Positions 1 through 8,693 of a stretch of 41,568 nucleotides of DNA are shown piece after piece. The number at the start of each line of letters is the position of its first letter. Positions within the stretch are counted from its first letter, which is position 1. This DNA is from a virus. The position numbers and the translations under genes were made by a program. The stretch spans positions 1-41,568 of the IMG/VR virus record IMGVR_UViG_3300009168_000069; one strand, written 5' to 3'. Below the pieces are notes generated by a model that was given only the letters and a program-made list of their open reading frames with translations, searched no databases and was not told the DNA's origin.

Positions 1-1097
1 GCAGCTATAAGTGAGGCAGCACCAGAGGTATTCGAGGTACTCATAGAGAAAGCTATACCAGCATCAGTACCAGAGGCTGCTCCTATGAATGCTATTCTAT
101 TACCATCCTGGACTAATGTAATATTATCACTACCAACCAACATAGCTGTACCTGACGATATAAGTATATATCCGGATGCACCACTACTGGTAAGACTTTC
201 CACACCTCCATCAGACAAACTTAACAAGTTACCTGGTTGTGCAGTTAGAGACAATCCATAAGGAATACCATCAGTATGAGATGAAGAACTTGAAAATCCA
301 GAGAAGACATAATTACTTCCATACTCAGTAAACTTCTGAGTAGTAATAAACTTAGGAATGCTTACTGTTAATCCGGAACTATTTCCTGCCAAATAGAAAG
401 TAGAACCTGAAACTGTATTTGAACTTGTATTAGTGCCAATACTAGGTGCAACAGATAATCTTAAGCCATCTGTAGAGGAGTATACCCTGGTTATATTAGT
501 TCCTGCAAAGGTTCCATGTGTATGAGATACACTGGCAGCTGTAGTAAGATAAGGAGGAACTCTGACACTTAATCCATCAGAATTTGCAGTCATTTTAAAT
601 AATGTGCCTGCAGTTGCCCCTACTGTAGTCCCAGTACCCATATAAGTATGAGTATGATCAGACTCTGCAGCAGTTAATAGAAAATCTGGAATACTTAATG
701 ACCACCCAGTATCAGTTATAGTGCCTGCTATATTCCCTGATGCATTAGCAATATTACCATGAGCATGCTCTGATAATGCAGCTGTAGTTAGATAAGCACC
801 TGCAGGTTGTAATCCTGTTACTCCAATGGTTGTACTTATTCCCAGACTCGAAAGTGTAAGATTAGGACCTGTTACATATACAGAATTAGATGCAGCACTT
901 GGATCTCCTACTGATAAAGACAATCCATTACTGGCAGTACTAACCATTGTAATATTAATCCCTGAAAAATTACTTATAGCACCATGGGTATGAGATAATA
1001 AAGCAAATCCTGAAGATGATCCACTTAATACAGTAGGGTCATACCCCAATAAGACTGACGATGAATTGTCAAAATCTATATTTCTAGTCCTTCTCAT
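1..1097 (-). CDS. Tail fibre / adhesin with His-X-His repeats (3' end cut by the window)
   Basis: No stop codon is met before the left edge, so about 365 residues of a longer protein are visible, starting MRRTRNIDFD. Composition is dominated by Ser, Thr, Gly, Ala and Asn with short beta-strand-like repeats. The motifs SHTHG, EHAHG, DHTHT and SHTHG recur at fairly regular spacing. In fibrous phage proteins (T4 gp37 type) His-X-His pairs from three chains bind a metal ion along a trimeric shaft. The protein is therefore probably a receptor-binding fibre or part of it, and the receptor-binding tip would be the missing C-terminus. It is the last visible gene of the leftward late operon. Confidence 0.5.
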   Translation of the reverse strand, partial: MRRTRNIDFDNSSSVLLGYDPTVLSGSSSGFALLSHTHGAISNFSGINITMVSTASNGLSLSVGDPSAASNSVYVTGPNLTLSSLGISTTIGVTGLQPAGAYLTTAALSEHAHGNIANASGNIAGTITDTGWSLSIPDFLLTAAESDHTHTYMGTGTTVGATAGTLFKMTANSDGLSVRVPPYLTTAASVSHTHGTFAGTNITRVYSSTDGLRLSVAPSIGTNTSSNTVSGSTFYLAGNSSGLTVSIPKFITTQKFTEYGSNYVFSGFSSSSSHTDGIPYGLSLTAQPGNLLSLSDGGVESLTSSGASGYILISSGTAMLVGSDNITLVQDGNRIAFIGAASGTDAGIAFSMSTSNTSGAASLIA

Positions 1098-1099
1098 AG

Positions 1100-1417
1100 T
1101 TAATGTGCATCATGATGAGCTGGTATAATAAGACCTTTATACCTATTATGTATATTACGGATCTTATTATATACAGAGTTTAAATAATCAAAATCAGCAT
1201 CTACTAATACTACAGATGCTTCTTCCAAGGCAAATGTAACATTACACATAAAATATAAATCATCAAGATATCCGTCTATAGGCTGACCCAGATCCAATTT
1301 ACGGGCAATAGAAGTTGCTAATATAACTGTCAATGTCTTACAGTTATTTAATAAATCGTATTTAAGAGTTGCTGTCCAGATCATATCCAAGGTAATATTA
1401 AACAGACCAGATTTCAT
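1100..1417 (-). CDS. Hypothetical late protein next to tail fibre
   Basis: About 105 residues from the ATG at 1417 (MKSGLFNITL). Upstream in-frame ATGs extend it to 1468, but that would lengthen the overlap with the preceding 202-residue gene. No recognisable domain: a mixed protein with ALEEASVVLVDAD near the middle and a His-rich end (PAHHDAH). It sits between two virion-type genes and ends 3 bases before the fibre start, so a fibre-assembly or minor virion role is possible. That is inference from position only. Confidence 0.5.
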   Translation of the reverse strand: MKSGLFNITLDMIWTATLKYDLLNNCKTLTVILATSIARKLDLGQPIDGYLDDLYFMCNVTFALEEASVVLVDADFDYLNSVYNKIRNIHNRYKGLIIPAHHDAH

Positions 1418-2006
1418 TAATACTCCTGGCATCCAGGAAGTCATTAACTTTTGTGGTAATTTCTTCAAACTCAGTTTGACGACCTAATTCAGCAGCCCAG
1501 GTAGCTGCACGAAGCATGGCTATACAAAGAAATTGTAGTCTATTCTCCTCATAGTCAAAATTATTTATATCTATTGTAAGAGGAAGCTTTGAAGCCATTA
1601 TATAATTTTCAGCCAGAAATCCCTGATGACTCGTATCAACTGCAGGAGTATCGTATCCTGCATAGGTATGATCAACTGATAAGGTTATCTCATAATATCC
1701 ATCAGGAAAATATGTACTATTTAACTGAGTTGCTCCATCATAGAAATGATCCGGTGTTACAACAAAAGCTGAATTTATTGCTGCTCCACATAGATTTACA
1801 TAAGTAACACCTATACCCATCTCAGCTTTAAGATCAGCTGAAAGATATGTATAGGTAATACTATCATATACTAAGGTAAGGGTAAGAGATGTGATCTTTG
1901 TAGAATCAAATGCATAAGGTGCAGTCCAGACTGTAAGATCATACAAGTTAAAACTAGTGGCTTCTACAGCCTCTACTATCTCTATTGTAAGGGGAATTAC
2001 TGCCAT
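1398..2006 (-). CDS. Putative virion protein of the fibre operon
   Basis: 202 residues. The first 140 or so are rich in beta-type Thr, Tyr and Val stretches (SLTLTLVYDSITYTY; DGYYEITLSVDHTY), followed by a more helical tail (FLCIAMLRAATWAAELGRQ). It is translated in the same unit as the lysozyme and fibre genes and overlaps the next gene. The beta-rich front and helical back suggest a baseplate or fibre-attachment protein. I do not recognise the family. Confidence 0.5.
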   Translation of the reverse strand: MAVIPLTIEIVEAVEATSFNLYDLTVWTAPYAFDSTKITSLTLTLVYDSITYTYLSADLKAEMGIGVTYVNLCGAAINSAFVVTPDHFYDGATQLNSTYFPDGYYEITLSVDHTYAGYDTPAVDTSHQGFLAENYIMASKLPLTIDINNFDYEENRLQFLCIAMLRAATWAAELGRQTEFEEITTKVNDFLDARSINEIWSV

Positions 2007-2017
2007 ATATTTTTATT

Positions 2018-2506
2018 TTAATAAAATCTAGTTTTTTCAACACGCCTAAGCCAACCATTTAAAAAGACTTCAAGCTCTGGTTTTCTGGCTGCAAGATTCA
2101 TATAGAATATCTTTCTTCGCTTTTTGAATATATCATATACAGGAAGCTCTGACTCATTAATTGCCTCCAGAGTCATAGGTCCAATTATTCCATCATCTGA
2201 AACCTTAACTATCCTTTGAAGAACCTTTATAGAGGTTTTTATACCAGCATTTACTCCAAAATCAAATACCTGAAGTACAAGATCTTCATCATGAATTCCT
2301 TCAAGGTTCATAGGAGTCCAGTAGTCTTTGTAGAATATTTCTGTAGCCTGAGCCTTAGTCAGATTCTTTATATCAAGATCTGGATAAAACTTCTTAGCTA
2401 TTCCATAATTAGTCTCACCGCCAGGATCATTTGGGTGATTTATATACCCACCTTCATTCCTGAGTACTATTTTAATACATCTGCAAAAAAGATCTGAATA
2501 GCTCAT
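2018..2506 (-). CDS. Endolysin, GH108 N-acetylmuramidase family
   Basis: 162 residues. The N-terminal NEGGYINHPNDPGG with Glu18 is the catalytic signature of glycoside hydrolase family 108, followed by TNYGIAKKF and the helical body QATEIFYKDYW. The C-terminal half (LQRIVKVSDDGIIGPMTLEAI) matches the peptidoglycan-binding PG_binding_3 type normally paired with GH108. It should cleave the glycan backbone of murein for release, or locally if virion-borne. There is no signal peptide, so access would need a holin or a virion route. It is first in its unit, directly behind a promoter at 2521-2552. Confidence 0.5.
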   Translation of the reverse strand: MSYSDLFCRCIKIVLRNEGGYINHPNDPGGETNYGIAKKFYPDLDIKNLTKAQATEIFYKDYWTPMNLEGIHDEDLVLQVFDFGVNAGIKTSIKVLQRIVKVSDDGIIGPMTLEAINESELPVYDIFKKRRKIFYMNLAARKPELEVFLNGWLRRVEKTRFY

Positions 2507-2520
2507 TATTCAAATTTTTA

Positions 2521-2552
2521 CAAAGATAAAAATTAAATTTGAGATTTCCTAA
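2521..2552 (-). promoter_or_regulatory. Bacteroidota-type promoter for lysozyme-fibre unit
   Basis: On the minus strand TATCTTTG matches the -7 box TAnnTTTG, 20 bases after TTAG (weak -33 box). The spacer starts GGAAATCTCAAA, like the other phage promoters in this window. The lysozyme ATG lies 15 bases downstream, and a terminator hairpin sits just upstream at about 2612-2636. Confidence 0.5.
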
Positions 2553-2611
2553 TACTAGTATAGTAAATTTACTAATATAAAGTAGTAGATGATCTAATAA
2601 TTATTAATAAT

Positions 2612-2636
2612 AAAGGGGAGATTTCTCCCCCCTTCA
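2612..2636 (-). terminator. Intrinsic terminator after 409-residue structural gene
   Basis: On the minus strand GGGGAGA and TCTCCCC form a tight GC hairpin, followed by TTTATTATT. It lies about 45-70 bases past the stop codon at 2681 and before the next promoter, separating the head unit from the lysozyme-fibre unit. Confidence 0.5.
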
Positions 2637-2680
2637 TCAATTCCCCAATCTTTAGGGATAGGGGCATTAAGTTTAAATTA

Positions 2681-3910
2681 CTATGCTGGATTACCAGTCA
2701 TTATACCTGGATTACTCAAAACTGTCAGATATTCTGCAAGTTCAGCAGCTACAGTAGATAATACTGCAATTCTGATCCTATGTCTTGAGAGAGGTCTTTG
2801 TCCTGTCGTAGCATCAAGATAATTAGCTCTTACTACATCAAACGTAAATATATTATAACCTTCACCAGCTACAGCCATTAAATCTCTGACAGTAGGAGGA
2901 TATGCAGAAACTTCACGGGTCTTGTTCTGAAACTGCATATGAGCTTCTTCGTAAGATACTTGTTGATATGTACCTCTTCCAATAAAAGGAGCAGTTGTAT
3001 AAGTAACAGTAGCAGTCGTAAAATCACCTGTCTCTAAAGTAAAAGATGAGACAAAAGGTTCATCAGTTACAGGATTGAAATTAGCATCAGTAACACTTAT
3101 TCCAGTGAATTTTAAACCCCATGCACCCTCAGTTACAGTTTCGCAGGTATCATTGTCAGCATTAGTTGCACCCTGAAACTCCTGATCAAGATAGTAAATA
3201 CGAGCATTACCAGCTCCACCATCATTACCTGTAATCACATAACATGGGTCTGTAAGAGCAAGAGCACCTTCAGGTTCGGAAACACGCAAGACTGACCCAG
3301 TTAAAAGAGTAAGAGTATCATCATCAGTTGATGTGAAACGGCTACTTCCATTAACAAATGCAAGGTTATTATGAACTAAAAGGGTTGCACCAGCATTAAC
3401 ACGTTCGATTTTCAGCGGTTTGAAAGCTTGACGTTTAAATGTAGCAGTTCCTGCGATAGCAAGACCAGCAGCAAGTTCCCTCTGAGTAGCAGTAGCATCT
3501 GTCTTATAAGGAACAGTCACTATCATAGGGCTGTTATTCAACATCCCAAAAGTATGATCCAGGATAATCTTCAGACCATAATAGGTAGAATTAGCAGCAT
3601 CCATAGCACCAGCAACACCATTCCATCCAAGATATGTAATCTGTTCAGTACGAGCTGTGGTAAGCATATAGGTTGCATTAAATATCATCTCCGGGGTAAA
3701 TGCTGGAGATTTTCTAAGGGCACCTCTTGTATCCCTACTGCAGTATTCATACTCAGCCAATGCTGTTAAAGCAGCAACCACAGGAACTGCATTAGTACCA
3801 GTCGCATAAAATCCACCCATTGTACCAGCAGTAAGAGCAGCTCTTAAAGCTGTTGCATTAGCAGCCCTGACTACATGCAGATCGGTTTTAGAATCTTCAA
3901 AAATAGACAT
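2681..3910 (-). CDS. Virion structural protein, possibly tail tube or major tail protein
   Basis: 409 residues, soluble and Ala/Thr-rich, no signal peptide. It alternates helical stretches (ALRAALTAGTMGGFYATG) with beta-rich parts (SSFTLETGDFTTATVTYTT). It is the last gene of the capsid-connector unit, preceding a strong terminator, which is a usual place for an abundant tail component. No family recognised by eye, and a capsid vertex or auxiliary protein is an alternative. Mass spectrometry of virions or a structure-based search would separate these. Confidence 0.5.
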   Translation of the reverse strand: MSIFEDSKTDLHVVRAANATALRAALTAGTMGGFYATGTNAVPVVAALTALAEYEYCSRDTRGALRKSPAFTPEMIFNATYMLTTARTEQITYLGWNGVAGAMDAANSTYYGLKIILDHTFGMLNNSPMIVTVPYKTDATATQRELAAGLAIAGTATFKRQAFKPLKIERVNAGATLLVHNNLAFVNGSSRFTSTDDDTLTLLTGSVLRVSEPEGALALTDPCYVITGNDGGAGNARIYYLDQEFQGATNADNDTCETVTEGAWGLKFTGISVTDANFNPVTDEPFVSSFTLETGDFTTATVTYTTAPFIGRGTYQQVSYEEAHMQFQNKTREVSAYPPTVRDLMAVAGEGYNIFTFDVVRANYLDATTGQRPLSRHRIRIAVLSTVAAELAEYLTVLSNPGIMTGNPA

Positions 3911-3940
3911 CTTATTAAGTTATTAAGTTAAACAAAAAAA

Positions 3941-4780
3941 TTATCTTTCCTGGACTATATATACATAATCCACACTCAAAATCTGTGTACTGACAGCGTC
4001 ACCATTGCGTACCATAAATATTGGTGACAAAGCGGTCATAGTAGCATAAGTAACACTAGTAATGGGGTTACCAGCAACACCGTTAACGTATGGTGTTATT
4101 GTAGCAGCACCAGTAGCACCACCATTAAAGTAAAATCCCAGTCTTATCCAGGTACCTGATGCAATAGTGGTAATTGCCGCAGCACTCACAATATTAGTCC
4201 CGTTATCAGATGATGTCAGGAACACAGTTCCTACACCAGCATCGGTCTTCCTGAACCCTACACCATTAGCTGGCATATTATCTGCAACAGCAGTAAGGTC
4301 CTCAGTCTCTGCAAGACCTACGAAAAAATCCAGGTTGGTGACATCGGCAGCAGCATTATAGACATATACTCTTGCCTCATACCAAAGTTCCTTACCAGCT
4401 ACTAACTGAAAATTCTCTCCAATCTTCTGTATCTGAGATGCAGAATCATCATCTGCTGCACCGTTGGTAAGGGTAATTATTCCTCCGTTACCATCAACAA
4501 TAACCTCTGTATTTCCAGCATCAGTTTCTGTAACTGTCCAACATGCTTCCAGGCCTGCAGCAGCAATTCCTTTGTCAAAATCATCAAGGAAGATGTGCAA
4601 AGTAGAAGGTAATCCACAGAGAGGTAGTCCACTCAGCTGATCACTATCTACCCTACCAAGAGTACCTACATCATTCAATTTATCCACCAATATATTATAC
4701 CAATAGTCATAAACCTTAAATTTAGGTCCGTAGCCAGGTGGTACAAAATTTGCCTTCACGATACGATCCAAAAGTGCCAT
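3941..4780 (-). CDS. Virion decoration-type protein with concanavalin-like beta-sandwich
   Basis: 279 residues. Residues from about 95 onward (LWYEARVYVYNAA, FFVGLAET, GVGFRKTDAG, TWIRLGFYFNGG, ITPYVNGV) read as a jelly-roll or LamG-like beta-sandwich of the kind found in many phage head-decoration and fibre proteins. The first 60 residues (MALLDRIVKANFVPPGYGPKF) look like a virion-anchoring segment. It sits between a smaller beta-rich protein and the 409-residue structural gene. Glycan binding to host or mucus is possible but not shown. Confidence 0.5.
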   Translation of the reverse strand: MALLDRIVKANFVPPGYGPKFKVYDYWYNILVDKLNDVGTLGRVDSDQLSGLPLCGLPSTLHIFLDDFDKGIAAAGLEACWTVTETDAGNTEVIVDGNGGIITLTNGAADDDSASQIQKIGENFQLVAGKELWYEARVYVYNAAADVTNLDFFVGLAETEDLTAVADNMPANGVGFRKTDAGVGTVFLTSSDNGTNIVSAAAITTIASGTWIRLGFYFNGGATGAATITPYVNGVAGNPITSVTYATMTALSPIFMVRNGDAVSTQILSVDYVYIVQER

Positions 4781-4810
4781 AGTTAAATTATATTAAATTA
4801 AGTTAAAAAA

Positions 4811-5446
4811 TTAAATCATCTTAGTCCAGAGTAATACAACTAATCCAGAAGCTGTTAAGTTACCAGTTACTCCAGCTGCCCATCCATCAGCAGCATTTAA
4901 ATATACTGTCTTTGCATCAGCCAACTTATTCAGTGAAATACCAGTTAAAATACCTGCAGTAGCACCAAGAGGGCCTACTTCAGTTACTGCACCATCTAAT
5001 GCAACTGCCCATGTCTGACCTGTTATATAATCCTCAGCCGTTGCCCCCACTCCACTTAGTAAATCCTGTGCACCAGTACCAACAGCACTTCCAATTCCTA
5101 CGTCTGGAGTATCAGTAGTAACTGTACCTATTGTTAATCCTACACTAAACCAGGTTGCCAGATGAACATGCGCACCAGTAGGAAAGGTGTAAATTAATGC
5201 TCCATGTGCCGTATTACCTCCAGCAGTTGGAGTTCCAAGAACAAGATTTGAAAAAACAAGTAAAGTCACATAAGTACCACGATCTGCAGTATTAGTAGAC
5301 TCCTCTACACCTGCACCAGCAGTCCCAACTGTAGTATCAGTTCTACCTCCATACATAGACGCTACAAGCTCAGAAGGTAACATAGCCAGAAGAGTAGCCC
5401 ATTTTTGTTCATTCTTACTATCTTGATATTTACGATGAATAGACAT
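4811..5446 (-). CDS. Virion structural protein, beta-rich
   Basis: 211 residues. A helical N-terminus (RKYQDSKNEQKWATLLAMLP) precedes a long Gly/Thr/Ala/Val-rich stretch typical of capsid or tail surface proteins (GTYVTLLVFSNLVLGTPTAGG). There is no signal peptide, although the C-terminus is hydrophobic (ASGLVVLLWTKMI). It lies between the connector and the decoration-like protein, all co-directional with short AT-rich gaps. The exact role is unknown, with head decoration the likeliest. Confidence 0.5.
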   Translation of the reverse strand: MSIHRKYQDSKNEQKWATLLAMLPSELVASMYGGRTDTTVGTAGAGVEESTNTADRGTYVTLLVFSNLVLGTPTAGGNTAHGALIYTFPTGAHVHLATWFSVGLTIGTVTTDTPDVGIGSAVGTGAQDLLSGVGATAEDYITGQTWAVALDGAVTEVGPLGATAGILTGISLNKLADAKTVYLNAADGWAAGVTGNLTASGLVVLLWTKMI

Positions 5447-5464
5447 AATATTTTATTTATTAAA

Positions 5465-6211
5465 TTATTTATTAAATTCTGCTACTGCCAGTTGATATCC
5501 CTGAGCATCAGTAACTGACATCCTTGCCAAAGTAACAGCTTCCTCCACAATCTTCGGGTGTACACTGGGATTCAACACGCTTGCCTGAGTACCAGTGAAT
5601 CCCACAGGAGGAGGAGGATATGTAACCCCCGAGACTATCGGGTAGTTATCTGGGTGGTATACTCCTATGATATGATAACTTGTTACCGTAGGCTGTCCAT
5701 CAAGACCTCTATTACCTATAATGGTAACTCCATTATTATGTTGAAGTAACCAATAACCATCATCCTCTGTAGGTGTCCTGAACGGATTATCAAGGTTGAT
5801 CCTGTAAAAATCATAAGTTATTCTCTTCACAGGTACCTGAAAATGATTTGTTGCTGGGACCGTTGAAGTATCCATTAGAATGACAAATTCATCCAGGATC
5901 CAGAAGAACTTAGTCTCAAACTGTACAGTGGACTTCAGCCTCAGTGATACCGTCTGTTTGTTAGTCTCCTTGAAGTGAGTATCCCCTTCAAAATCAGTAT
6001 CATAATATATCTGTTCCTGAATCAGAGGACTAATTGCCAGCTGATTAAAAGCATTCTTATTAACCCCCTCTTTTAGGATATTAATAACTACTTTTCTCTG
6101 GGCAATAGTAAAGAGCTGTCCCCATTCTTCCTCTAAAAATCCGGGAGCATTACTGCTGTTGAGAGACTCATACAGCAGTTCCGCTTCCTTCATCATATCA
6201 TTAAACGTCAT
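5465..6211 (-). CDS. Head-to-tail connector (ring-type) protein
   Basis: 248 residues. The N-terminal helices (FNDMMKEAELLYESLNSS, then AQRKVVINILKEGVNK), a central beta region (RLKSTVQFETKFFWILDEF) and a C-terminal HPKIVEEAVTLARMS fit the adaptor or ring proteins that dock under the portal in crAss-like phages, as I recall them. Its ATG overlaps the previous stop (TAATG), implying coupled translation. The connector call is inference from shape and position. Confidence 0.5.
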   Translation of the reverse strand: MTFNDMMKEAELLYESLNSSNAPGFLEEEWGQLFTIAQRKVVINILKEGVNKNAFNQLAISPLIQEQIYYDTDFEGDTHFKETNKQTVSLRLKSTVQFETKFFWILDEFVILMDTSTVPATNHFQVPVKRITYDFYRINLDNPFRTPTEDDGYWLLQHNNGVTIIGNRGLDGQPTVTSYHIIGVYHPDNYPIVSGVTYPPPPVGFTGTQASVLNPSVHPKIVEEAVTLARMSVTDAQGYQLAVAEFNK

Positions 6212-7095
6212 TATTTAGAAACCTTAATTTGAGCTGAAAGTTTTAAGTAAATATCAGCTTTAATCTTTTCAGCCTCATTCAAATAACTAACCAGTTCATC
6301 ATATGTATATGAAGTTCCTTCTCCAGGAATATCATATTTATTTCTTGCTGACTTATTAATAGCCCCTGCACGAAGAGCATCAAGAATAAAGTTTTTGATC
6401 TTGGCATTTTTATCAGATATTATCTGTAATGCCAAATCTATTTCATTATCTATGACTTTTTTAACTTCTTTTCTAAGCCAATCTTTATCAGCATCTTCAG
6501 GAACAAACTTCATCTCTTTTTTCTCCATGTAGTAAACTCCTAGAAAATTTTTCATCTCTCTTACAGAGTTCTGTATACTACCAAGATAAGTATAAGCCTC
6601 AATAGTCTTATTCGTAGAAGTATGTTCAACTTCTTCAGCATATCCCTCATCTACCAAAGCAAAACGATATTCACCTCTGCTATGTTTTTCATCCCACGAT
6701 GGGGCTGTCATAGGTTGAAGCTTCGTTACTCTGTAGCGAAGATTATCCAAAGGATCAGATAGATCGAACACATATCCTTCATGCATAAGGTTGTAATCCT
6801 TTATAACCTTCACAAAGAAGGTATGCCAAAAATTATCTTTCTTCTTGTTAACATTAAGATCTACATCTAATGTCTTCTCAAAGAATTCTTTCTCTTCCTC
6901 ATTAATGAATGGATTAACTAATGCACCCAATTCATTTTTAGGTAATTGAAACCAGTTAGAAGCACCTTCATATTGAAAATACGCAACATGTTCTGGTGCC
7001 GTAATCATCTTTCCACCTCTAACTATTGGTTTTAAAAAAACTTTCTTGTTCTGCAAATACCCCTTTCTTACTGCTTCATCTTTACTAATTGCCAT
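6211..7095 (-). CDS. Putative head-associated or connector protein
   Basis: 294 residues, directly downstream of the capsid gene and its terminator. Mixed alpha/beta front (PEHVAYFQYEGASNWFQLP), a charged centre, then a long helical segment (WLRKEVKKVIDNEIDLALQI) and a Lys-rich end. No enzymatic motif. Its place between capsid and ring-like connector suggests a neck, completion or internal protein. Family not recognised. Confidence 0.5.
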   Translation of the reverse strand: MAISKDEAVRKGYLQNKKVFLKPIVRGGKMITAPEHVAYFQYEGASNWFQLPKNELGALVNPFINEEEKEFFEKTLDVDLNVNKKKDNFWHTFFVKVIKDYNLMHEGYVFDLSDPLDNLRYRVTKLQPMTAPSWDEKHSRGEYRFALVDEGYAEEVEHTSTNKTIEAYTYLGSIQNSVREMKNFLGVYYMEKKEMKFVPEDADKDWLRKEVKKVIDNEIDLALQIISDKNAKIKNFILDALRAGAINKSARNKYDIPGEGTSYTYDELVSYLNEAEKIKADIYLKLSAQIKVSK

Positions 7096-7141
7096 AATAC
7101 TGTAATTAAAATTTACTTTGCTATTGATTTTTAGTAGTTAA

Positions 7142-7162
7142 GGGGTACTGATATAGTACCCC
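7142..7162 (-). terminator. Intrinsic terminator after the major capsid gene
   Basis: GGGGTACT (7142-7149) pairs perfectly with AGTACCCC (7155-7162) around a five-base loop. On the minus strand it is followed only by TTAACTAC, so it may attenuate rather than stop transcription. It lies 17 bases beyond the capsid stop codon, a place that would give more capsid than connector mRNA. Confidence 0.5.
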
Positions 7163-7179
7163 TACTACCATGAATTTAA

Positions 7180-8670
7180 TTATCGAAGAATTGCCGGAAT
7201 AAGACGTGCGGTTTTCTTAGGATTGGTGATTTTAACACCTCCGATGAATCCTTTAAAAACAGAATAACCGTCTACCGAAGTAGCCATCAGCCTGGGTTCT
7301 GGCCTGTTGTTATATGGGGAGAATGGATCCCTAAGTCCAGGGACATAACCAAAAAATTCTTCCTCATCTTTAACGCTTACTTTGGAAATATTGGCATTTC
7401 CACCAGTAGTTCCAACATCATAAATCTCATAGATATACGAACTGGCAAGACCACCATCAGGATGACGTAACGTATTAGGATAGCCATCTTTCATAGGGTC
7501 AATAGTCAGTTTAAATTTAATACCATTAACAGCCACATAGTTGAGGAACTGTCCCTCGTCTAAGGTTAACTTACCTCCTTCTGTCTTAATGTTGACATTA
7601 GTATTCAGATAAGTAATAGCATTAGCTTTATTGACAGCGTCTTTATGGAACTGATAGGCACCATATTCACCTGTATTTACTACAAATTCACGTTTATCCT
7701 CAGGAATCTTACCATAAGACATATCCATGGCAAAATCTGTCAGGATGTCCAAAGAGAATGTATTATATGACAATATGTTACCATATTCCATTTGTTCATA
7801 CAGACCATAGCCTGAACGAATAACATTCCCAGATTCTCCTGAGTGACCAAACGATCCATCAACTAATTTATTAGATTTTCCATATCCAATCAAACGAGCT
7901 TTATCCCTTTTAAATTGTACATAGAAGTCCCAGCCTAACTTGTCAATCCAGCGGGTCTGTGTTTTACCATTCTGATCAATGAATGCAAATGCAAGTGGTT
8001 TATTCTTGCCTTTGGAAATCATATTACCAGGAACATTATAATTCTTACGAATCATTGATAAAACATTCTCCATCTGATAAGGTGCAGTATGATGTACTCC
8101 ACTACCTCTCTTAGAGAGTTCCTGTTCAACCATACCGAACAGTTCTGACCACATTGTATTCCTGGCCAATTCAGCAGCAGGTACCCAAAGTGTATCATCA
8201 CCTGTGAAAAGTTGGACTTTATACCTCCAGGTACTATCAAACTGTATAGGATCTTCAAGAACCCTTAGCTGATATACTTCAGGCTTATTTCCAACAATAT
8301 GTGATGTAGCCTCAAAATACCTTTCAGGAAACCACATATAGAATATTCCCCTGTTAAGACCTAACTGAAGAGCATCAGTTGCAACAGTTGCACCTAATGA
8401 ATCAGTAGTAGCTTTAACCAAAGGAATGCTACGTTCATCCGAACCCTGAAGAAACCATCTGTAAACAACGTCATCGTTAATCCATTCTGTGGGAAGCCTG
8501 TCTACAAATGCCACAAAGTTATCAGACCCTACATTAAGTTCGTAAAGACGATTCATAATAGGACTGATTACTTCAGGCTCCTGCATACCAAGCCAGCCAA
8601 GATGGGCTTCACGAGTGAGTCCACTCCAGTGCTTAGGATCAACAATTTGAAGAGCACTAATTTTATTCAT
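7180..8670 (-). CDS. Major capsid protein
   Basis: 496 residues. Length, position (portal, scaffold, this gene) and the absence of any enzyme motif fit a HK97-fold capsid subunit, and about 500 residues is normal for crAss-like capsids. Segments such as GMVEQELSKRGSG (possible spine helix) and the C-terminal GFIGGVKITNPKKTARL (beta strand ending in basic residues) are compatible. It forms a unit with the scaffold gene behind the promoter at 9970-9999 and is followed by a hairpin. No cleavage site or protease gene is visible nearby. Confidence 0.5.
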   Translation of the reverse strand: MNKISALQIVDPKHWSGLTREAHLGWLGMQEPEVISPIMNRLYELNVGSDNFVAFVDRLPTEWINDDVVYRWFLQGSDERSIPLVKATTDSLGATVATDALQLGLNRGIFYMWFPERYFEATSHIVGNKPEVYQLRVLEDPIQFDSTWRYKVQLFTGDDTLWVPAAELARNTMWSELFGMVEQELSKRGSGVHHTAPYQMENVLSMIRKNYNVPGNMISKGKNKPLAFAFIDQNGKTQTRWIDKLGWDFYVQFKRDKARLIGYGKSNKLVDGSFGHSGESGNVIRSGYGLYEQMEYGNILSYNTFSLDILTDFAMDMSYGKIPEDKREFVVNTGEYGAYQFHKDAVNKANAITYLNTNVNIKTEGGKLTLDEGQFLNYVAVNGIKFKLTIDPMKDGYPNTLRHPDGGLASSYIYEIYDVGTTGGNANISKVSVKDEEEFFGYVPGLRDPFSPYNNRPEPRLMATSVDGYSVFKGFIGGVKITNPKKTARLIPAILR

Positions 8671-8693
8671 ATCATATTTAATTTAAAACGATT

